A stretch of 5,341 nucleotides of DNA, taken from assembly GCA_964573795.1 (NCBI GenBank), contig CAZNMF010000464.1, positions 1-5,341 on the forward strand. The letters are read 5' to 3'. The notes under the pieces were generated by a model. That model worked only from the letters and a program-made list of their open reading frames with translations. It did not search any database and was not told where the DNA came from. The first letter of the stretch is position 1, and each line of letters opens with the position of its first letter. The DNA is from CAZNMF01 sp964573795 (GTDB lineage Bacteria; Acidobacteriota; Vicinamibacteria; Vicinamibacterales; SCN-69-37). Position numbers and translations under genes: made by a program. This document shows, piece by piece, positions 1-3,730 of the stretch.

Positions 1-176
1 GTCGGCAATTGTGACAGGCATCGGATCGCTCGATCGGATTATCGCTCAAGTCCTGCCAGGGTGCTCAAGAGTCAGTGACGCATCGACTGCGACCCGCTAG
101 CCTTCTTCCTCCAGCGACAAACTCCGTGGGGCCGACGCGACAGCGTTTTGGCGCCAGTTGCGAGTAAGCTGCCGTC

Positions 177-827
177 GTGAAGATTCTCAGCGCCGAGCTC
201 GTCACCAGCGCGTCGACCGATGGGCCGCGAGACGGCGTGCTGCGCGACGAGCTTCCGCGGTTCGCATTTCTCGGACGATCGAACGTCGGCAAATCGAGCC
301 TGTTGAACGCGCTGACGCGCCGCACGCTCGCGCGGACCAGTGCCGCGGCCGGCAAGACGCGGACAGCCAACATCTACCGCGTGACGGCCGATGGCGGCAA
401 GGGTGGCCCGCCGTCATGGAGTGTGTACCTCGTCGATCTGCCGGGATACGGCTACGCTCGCGGCGGCCGCGAAGCCGAGCAGGAGCTCTCGGCCGTCGTC
501 GACGCCTATCTCTCTGCGCACGAGCGACCGTCATCGCCGAACGTCCACGCGCGCGAGCCGCGCGCGGCGATCTTCCTGGTGGTCGACGCCAGACACCCCG
601 GCCTTGCGTCCGATCTCGAGGCGTGGAGGCAGATCAGCGGACGCGTGCGATTGCACGTCGTGGCGTCGAAGATCGACAAGCTCGGGCGCGCCGACCGTGC
701 GCGCAACCTTCACGAGCTCGAGCGGCTGTTCGGGCAGACGCCGATCGCCGTGTCGACGACGACCGGCGAGGGGCTCGACGCGATCTGGCGCGTGATCGCG
801 TCCGTCGCCAGGGGCGAGAGCGCCTGA
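177..827 (+). CDS. engB: EngB/YihA/YsxC-type ribosome biogenesis GTPase
   Basis: A 216-residue GTP-binding protein of the TrmE-Era-EngA-EngB-Septin class. Members act in the cytoplasm in assembly of the large ribosomal subunit and are essential in many bacteria (family knowledge). The G motifs are all visible: P-loop GRSNVGKSS at residues 33-41, the switch I region GKTRTANIY around 59-67, the family-typical G3 DLPGYGYA at 87-94, G4 as SKIDKL at 165-170, and a G5-like VSTTTGEGLD at 193-202. G4 usually reads TKxD, so Ser replaces Thr here. Two loops look longer than in short homologues: about 71-81, rich in Gly and Pro, and about 117-130. Total length is still near the family norm of roughly 200 residues. 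The start is GTG at 177; it leaves the usual short N-terminal stretch before the P-loop, but no strong Shine-Dalgarno is visible. An overlapping 262-codon frame is a GC-rich shadow. Confidence 0.96.
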   Translation: MKILSAELVTSASTDGPRDGVLRDELPRFAFLGRSNVGKSSLLNALTRRTLARTSAAAGKTRTANIYRVTADGGKGGPPSWSVYLVDLPGYGYARGGREAEQELSAVVDAYLSAHERPSSPNVHAREPRAAIFLVVDARHPGLASDLEAWRQISGRVRLHVVASKIDKLGRADRARNLHELERLFGQTPIAVSTTTGEGLDAIWRVIASVARGESA

Positions 828-873
828 CAGCCTGTGATCGACTCGAACGACGGCTCGCGTCGCCGTCGTCCGG

Positions 874-879
874 TACAAT
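874..879 (+). promoter_or_regulatory. candidate -10 box for the cold-shock gene
   Basis: TACAAT lies in the engB to cold-shock gap, about 64 bases before the ATG at 943. It matches the sigma70 -10 consensus at five of six positions. No convincing -35 element sits 16-18 bases upstream; the hexamer there is GC-rich. If it is real, the cold-shock gene has its own start with a leader of roughly 55-60 bases. Weak evidence taken alone. Confidence 0.3.
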
Positions 880-942
880 GCAGTCTTGCGTCTCACGGCT
901 CGTCGGAGACCGACGAGTGGCCGGTGACGCGGAGGTTGATGA

Positions 943-1146
943 ATGACGGGAACAATTCGGACGTTGCGGGTCGACAAGGGATTCGGGTTTATCAAGGACA
1001 CCGCGGGCAACGACTACTTCTTTCACCAGAGCGCCATCTACGGAGAGGGCATCGCTGACCTGCGAGAGGGCGACACCGTTGAATTCGAGGTCGGCCAGGG
1101 TCCGAAAGGACCGCGGGCGGAGAACGTTCGTCGCACGTCCACCTAA
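943..1146 (+). CDS. cold-shock domain (CspA-family) nucleic-acid-binding protein
   Basis: A 67-residue single cold-shock domain, the usual length for CspA proteins, which bind single-stranded RNA or DNA in the cytoplasm and melt RNA structure. The RNP1 motif KGFGFI is at residues 12-17. The RNP2 position reads YFFH at 25-28. The tail GPKGPRAENVRR at 53-64 is the typical final strand. The N-terminus MTGTIRTLRVDKG lacks the Trp-Phe found in the classic VKWFN motif, so one surface aromatic contact is absent. This marks a divergent subfamily rather than a damaged gene, since the rest is intact. The start is well supported: GGAGG at 931-935 lies seven bases before the ATG. It follows engB on the same strand after about 115 bases. 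Two GC-rich hairpins follow the TAA stop. Cold induction cannot be judged, because the leader is too short to show a CspA-style thermosensor. Confidence 0.93.
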   Translation: MTGTIRTLRVDKGFGFIKDTAGNDYFFHQSAIYGEGIADLREGDTVEFEVGQGPKGPRAENVRRTST

Positions 1147-1161
1147 CGCGGCTGGACCGTT

Positions 1162-1189
1162 CGCACGCACGCAGTCGGTCGTGCGTACG
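1162..1189 (+). other. hairpin just after the cold-shock gene
   Basis: A 10-base-pair stem with one C-A mismatch encloses the 8-base loop cagtcggt. It begins 16 bases after the TAA stop codon. No T-run follows, so it is not a standard intrinsic terminator. It could stabilise the 3' end of the short transcript. Confidence 0.35.
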
Positions 1190-1238
1190 CCGTAGCCACG
1201 CCCTCTCTGCTTTCGCTGTCGAGCGTTTCCCGACGGAG

Positions 1239-1260
1239 CGAGCGCGCGCGGGCGCGCTCG
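1239..1260 (+). terminator. GC-rich hairpin, possible terminator of the cold-shock transcript
   Basis: The arms CGAGCGCGC (1239-1247) and GCGCGCTCG (1252-1260) are perfectly complementary around the 4-base loop GCGG. A short T-run (TTTT, 1266-1269) follows after five bases. The stem is strong, but the T-tract is short and offset, so this is a plausible but imperfect rho-independent terminator. In GC-rich DNA such stems also arise by chance. Confidence 0.4.
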
Positions 1261-1346
1261 CGGCATTTTGCCAGTGCACTGGACCGACATTATCGGCATG
1301 CACCACAAGGTCGGGCACGACTACCCGGGAGGAGCGCACGCCCCTG

Positions 1347-1532
1347 ATGCGACAAGTCAGACTGCGGCTGCGCAACGTCCTTGACCGTCTGGGCGGCAAG
1401 GAGTCCCGATTCAAGGGCGGCTTCTCCACTGCCGGCGTGGTTCGCATCGGCGATACCGTGCACCGCCCGATGAAGAAGGACTCGCCTTTCGTGCACGACG
1501 TGCTGCGTTACCTGGAACGTCACGGCAGGTGA
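1347..1532 (+). pseudogene. truncated phosphotransferase (aminoglycoside phosphotransferase-like) N-terminal remnant
   Basis: A 61-codon frame whose residues 24-60 look like the N-terminal lobe of APH/ChoK-type phosphotransferases. GGFSTAGVVRIGDTVHRP is followed by SPFVHDVLRYLERHG; in intact relatives this leads straight on to the aromatic residue and the rest of a roughly 250-residue kinase. Here the frame changes to Arg-stop immediately after HG (1521-1526), and the catalytic HxD...N and DxD motifs are missing. The fragment therefore cannot be a working kinase. The ATG is at 1347; GGGAGGAG at 1327-1334 is a possible ribosome binding site, 12 bases away and rather far. Similarity stops at about 1527, exactly where sequence of an unrelated hydrolase begins on the other strand. 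The family call rests on recognising the motif pattern by eye. A small independent protein is an alternative but unlikely. Confidence 0.6.
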
Positions 1533-1887
1533 CCACGGCGAAGCCGTTGTCCGCCAGGACCGCCGCCGTATCGTGGTGACTGAAGGCGTCTCCAAACAGA
1601 CCATGCGAGATGACGATGAGGGGCAGCTGCGTGCCGGCAGGGGCACAGTTCCTGGTCCCCTGGATGGTCATCCGGCCCGCTTCGCCAGTGACGACGAGTG
1701 GCCCCGGCGCCTCCGCACAGGGCGTCCAGATCTGCCCGCCGATCTGAGGCCGCTTCGAGTCAGCGGGAATCAGGACTTCTCGAAGCCCGGCGGATCGTGC
1801 AGGGGCCGCGAACAGTCATACGCAGCTCAGGACCAGCAACGTGTGCGCGTGGAGGAGCGTGCGACGCGCGGTCATCGATCCGTGCAT
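1528..1887 (-). pseudogene. broken secreted alpha/beta hydrolase (predicted dienelactone hydrolase type)
   Basis: Read on the - strand from ATG 1887 (or ATG 1875), one frame gives a signal-like start, MTARRTLLHAHTLLVLSCV. A TGA at 1818-1816 follows, and then the same frame resumes with LFAAPARSAGLREVLIPADS. It continues through QIWTPC to LPLIVISHGLFGD and FSHHDTAAVLADNGFAVVT. The PLIVISHG strand and the HHDTAxxLAxxGF segment are typical of the predicted dienelactone hydrolase family, where they form the oxyanion region ahead of the nucleophile elbow. The catalytic Ser, Asp and His and the rest of the protein (normally more than 300 residues) are absent, because family-like sequence ends near 1528-1533, next to the phosphotransferase fragment. 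There are thus two lesions: a nonsense codon in the signal peptide and loss of the 3' part. The frame is otherwise open, which suggests recent decay. Confidence 0.65.
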
Positions 1888-1929
1888 CTTGAAGGAGCTT
1901 CGTTCTTCGCCTCGATAATTTGCGCGACC

Positions 1930-1935
1930 ATACTA
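1930..1935 (-). promoter_or_regulatory. candidate -10 box upstream of the hydrolase remnant
   Basis: On the - strand TAGTAT lies about 42 bases before ATG 1887, in the 166-base gap between the antitoxin stop and the hydrolase remnant. No good -35 is seen at 17 bases. It would be the relic promoter of the dead hydrolase gene. Nothing else in 1888-2053 is recognisable, and no clear terminator for the toxin-antitoxin operon is visible there. Confidence 0.22.
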
Positions 1936-2053
1936 CAGCCTCTCGCGCGGCACGGGCGCGGCCCACCAACGCGATCGGGATTGACGATGCGGCAGTCCGA
2001 GTCGATCGACGAGCCGTTTGAAGCGAGGCGCGAAATACCGAGACCGGCGTGGG

Positions 2054-2371
2054 CTACTCGATCGACTCGATGCCGGATAAGATGACCGGGGCTCTGTCGG
2101 GGAAGCGCGCCACGAGGTAGAGATCGCCGCCCATCGCCTCGATCGCCCGTCGAAGCGTGGAGATGTGCATGTCCGTCCGGCGCTCAATGGCAGAAATCTG
2201 CTTCTGCGCCACACCGAGGCTCTTGGCCATGCGCGCCTGCGTCAGCTCGCGCGCGCGCCGCAATTCCTGCAGCGTCAATTCCTCGGCGATCAATTGCTTC
2301 GTACGGCGCCTGATCTTCTCGCGATCCGCCTTCGGGAGCTTCTTGATGATGGCCTTGATGTTCGTCGGCAC
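2054..2371 (-). CDS. higA: HigA-like antitoxin, XRE-type helix-turn-helix
   Basis: A 105-residue DNA-binding antitoxin. A basic N-terminal half (residues 1-36, many Lys and Arg) leads into an XRE/Cro-type helix-turn-helix. Helix 2 is about TQARMAKSLG (44-53), recognition helix 3 about AQKQISAIERR (55-65), and the scaffold helix follows as ISTLRRAIEAMGGDLYLVA (70-88). In this family the protein neutralises its partner toxin and represses the operon. The start is GTG at 2371, two bases after the toxin TAG stop, so translation is probably coupled. A purine-rich stretch at the end of the toxin gene (AAAGGGAAA) can serve as ribosome binding site. Toxin-first order is the HigBA arrangement. The C-terminal tail ARFPDRAPVILSG matches the MqsA/HigA-type group that carries a short strand after the HTH. 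Strong identification as an antitoxin; the HigA subfamily name is a little less certain. Confidence 0.9.
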   Translation of the reverse strand: MPTNIKAIIKKLPKADREKIRRRTKQLIAEELTLQELRRARELTQARMAKSLGVAQKQISAIERRTDMHISTLRRAIEAMGGDLYLVARFPDRAPVILSGIESIE

Positions 2372-2373
2372 CG

Positions 2374-2736
2374 CTATTTCCCTTTCTGCTTCAATCTTTT
2401 CAAATGGACGTCGAAGCGGTCGTCCGCCTTCTTGATCAGAGTCTTGTAGAACCGCGTCTGCGAGCCGCGCGCCTTGTCCCCGGCCACCAACAGGATGGCG
2501 TGACGCCGGGGATCGAAGGCGAACGCCGTTCGCCAGACGCCCCGGTTCGCATCGAAGCGCAACTCTTTCATGTTGGCGTGGCGCGATCCGGCCAGCGTAT
2601 CGACGTGCGGACGTCCGAGGTTCGGACCGAACTGCTCCAGCACACCAGCCAGCACGAGTATTTCCTGGCGTACCGGCATCGGCAAGGCATCAAACTCCGG
2701 CTTGAACTCATCACCGATTTCGACGACCCACTTCAT
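2374..2736 (-). CDS. higB: HigB-like toxin, RelE/phage Gp49 superfamily
   Basis: A 120-residue toxin of the RelE/ParE fold group, in the phage-derived Gp49-like/HigB branch. Relatives cleave ribosome-bound mRNA (family knowledge). Visible conserved blocks are FDALP (15-19), LGRPHVDTLAGSRHANMKELR (40-60), WRTAFAFDPRRHAILLVAGDK (68-88) and RFYKTLI (95-101), ending in a Lys-rich tail. Length is normal and the frame is intact, so the toxin is probably functional while held by the antitoxin gene that starts two bases after its stop. The ATG at 2736 fits family N-termini, which begin at the first strand (here KWVVEI). No Shine-Dalgarno precedes it, and the best promoter ends only two bases upstream, which suggests leaderless or very short-leader expression. 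It lies 67 bases from the 3' end of tRNA-Leu on the same strand. Confidence 0.92.
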   Translation of the reverse strand: MKWVVEIGDEFKPEFDALPMPVRQEILVLAGVLEQFGPNLGRPHVDTLAGSRHANMKELRFDANRGVWRTAFAFDPRRHAILLVAGDKARGSQTRFYKTLIKKADDRFDVHLKRLKQKGK

Positions 2737-2738
2737 CG

Positions 2739-2767
2739 GTTATACCGTGTATCGTATATACCGTCAA
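2739..2767 (-). promoter_or_regulatory. higBA promoter with overlapping repeat operator
   Basis: On the - strand TTGACG (2767-2762), a 17-base spacer and TATAAC (2744-2739) make a near-consensus sigma70 promoter. Inside and around it the sequence CGGTATA occurs twice, at 2763-2757 and 2747-2741, about one and a half helical turns apart (16 bases). The two ends also form an imperfect inverted repeat (CGGTTATAC against GTATATACCG). Such repeats over the promoter are what one expects for binding of a dimeric antitoxin or its complex. The odd point is that the -10 box ends two bases before the toxin ATG. Confidence 0.6.
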
Positions 2768-2773
2768 GAGTAT

Positions 2774-2796
2774 CGCGCCCCTGACGGCCAGGCGCG
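2774..2796 (-). terminator. hairpin between tRNA-Leu and higB
   Basis: On the - strand, eight bases after the tRNA 3' end, CGCGCC (2796-2791) pairs perfectly with GGCGCG (2779-2774) around an 11-base loop that can pair further (TG with CA). Only a weak T-containing run, ATACTCTT, follows. It may end the tRNA transcript or aid 3' processing, and it separates tRNA transcription from the toxin promoter. Confidence 0.35.
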
Positions 2797-2803
2797 ACTG
2801 AAG

Positions 2804-2890
2804 TGCCGGGGGTGGGGATCGAACCCACACGTGCCTTTTGGGCACTCAGGATTTTAAGTCCTGTGCGTCTGCCAGTTTCGCCACCCCGGC
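2804..2890 (-). tRNA. tRNA-Leu, anticodon UAA
   Basis: An 87-base class II tRNA reading UUA (and UUG) leucine codons. The acceptor stem GCCGGGG (2890-2884) pairs with CCCCGGC (2811-2805), with discriminator A at 2804. The anticodon stem CAGGA/TCCTG encloses the loop CTTAAAA, which puts TAA at 2856-2854 as the anticodon. The long variable arm (GTGCC, loop CAAAA, GGCAC) is diagnostic for Leu or Ser tRNAs, and the anticodon plus discriminator A decide for Leu. The T arm is GTGGG TTCGATC CCCAC. The D arm contains the expected GGCAGACG-type sequence. The terminal CCA is not encoded, because ACT follows the acceptor stem. The tRNA stands alone, between the unknown membrane protein gene upstream and the toxin operon downstream on the same strand. 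Confidence 0.97.
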
Positions 2891-2961
2891 GCAGCAAGCA
2901 GCCTACCAAATCGCCGAAATCCCAGCGCGGCTCGGGCGACGTTCGCGACGCCGCTGAGACC

Positions 2962-3711
2962 TCAGGCGTCCTCACCGGCCAACGTCTCGGCCAGATCCCG
3001 GAACGTTATGATTTGACCGAACTGCACTGCGCGTGGTGGACGCCTTGACAGCGTCCGCGCTGCGACCCCTGCTAATACGCCTACCGCGAATGCCCCCAGT
3101 GCTAGGGTTGGGTAAAGCGAGACAGTGGCCAAGGCGACGATGAAGGCCAGAATGATCGTCCACACCGCGGCGTCATGGAGCGGAGTTCGAATGACCACTG
3201 TAGGCAGTCTGCCTGGCACGAGTCGGGAGATCGGGCCGAGGAAAATCCCCGGGTGTCGCCGCGCGACTTCGGCAATCGGTTGAGACGGCCGTATTGAGTT
3301 CTCCTGCGCGCCCGCTTTCAGGAGCAGAGCGCGTACGGCGAGAAATGTGCCGGCGGGTCTGCACGAGGCGTCGAAGACGCCAGCCGGCTGAATGATGGCC
3401 CTTTTCGCGCGGGCAGAAATCAGGTCGCACACGTCTCGCAATGTCCTTCGTCGTGCAGGCTCCAGCACCGTCCGCCACGCCGCTGGCGAAACGTCGATGC
3501 TCCAAATCTCGTTGAGCGCTTCACCGAGTTTCTCGGTGCGAACGAGATCGCACGCATCACGCCACTCCGCAACACTCGTTTCGAAACACAGCTCAACTGA
3601 TGGATCCGCCTCGGGGTCGAATGCACACTCATGGCGATGACTGTCGCGAATCGCCTCGAGAATGAACTCCGGAGAAGCCGCAACCGTTTGGACCGAGGTA
3701 CGCATTCGCAT
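2962..3711 (-). CDS. uncharacterised protein with two C-terminal membrane helices
   Basis: A 249-residue protein I cannot name. Residues 1-180 are soluble-looking, with several Cys (29, 42, 54, 95, 117) and the segments WSIDVSPAAWRTVLEP (70-85), TLRDVCDLISARAKR (90-104), SCRPAGTFLAVRALLLKAG (116-134) and HPGIFLGPISRLVPGRLP (153-170). The last is Gly/Pro-rich. Two hydrophobic helices follow at about 183-200 and 202-218, then an Arg-rich turn RRPPR and the tail FGQIITFRDLAETLAG. The predicted topology is an inner-membrane hairpin with both soluble parts on the same side; the Arg-rich loop suggests the cytoplasm. There is no signal peptide. The start at 3711 has GAGG at 3721-3718, six bases upstream. 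It begins 19 bases after the oxidoreductase stop on the same strand, so co-transcription is likely. By eye its base composition seems slightly less GC-rich than the oxidoreductase. I infer no function beyond that neighbour. Confidence 0.85.
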   Translation of the reverse strand: MRMRTSVQTVAASPEFILEAIRDSHRHECAFDPEADPSVELCFETSVAEWRDACDLVRTEKLGEALNEIWSIDVSPAAWRTVLEPARRRTLRDVCDLISARAKRAIIQPAGVFDASCRPAGTFLAVRALLLKAGAQENSIRPSQPIAEVARRHPGIFLGPISRLVPGRLPTVVIRTPLHDAAVWTIILAFIVALATVSLYPTLALGAFAVGVLAGVAARTLSRRPPRAVQFGQIITFRDLAETLAGEDA

Positions 3712-3730
3712 TGGAAGCCTCGAGCCGCGT

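Noticed and set aside
2..100. Frame on the + strand ending TAG at 98-100 that could be the tail of an upstream gene (reads IVTGIGSLDRIIAQVLPG)
   Set aside because: Only about 32 codons are visible, with mixed third-position use and no recognisable family; not enough to call a gene.
158..946. 262-codon open frame overlapping engB
   Set aside because: Arg-rich and without motifs, while the alternative frame has every EngB G motif.
1573..2085. 170-codon + strand open frame across the hydrolase remnant and the intergenic gap
   Set aside because: Charged, motif-free translation; the opposite strand has clear hydrolase sequence, so this is an antisense shadow.
2503..2525. GGGGATCGAA shared by the toxin gene and the tRNA-Leu T arm, as a possible attachment-site repeat
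   Set aside because: The shared stretch is only about 10 bases and encodes the conserved FAFDPRRH block of the toxin, so coincidence is the simpler explanation.
2404..2784. 126-codon + strand open frame opposite the toxin gene
   Set aside because: Antisense to a well-supported HigB-like gene, with no domain of its own.
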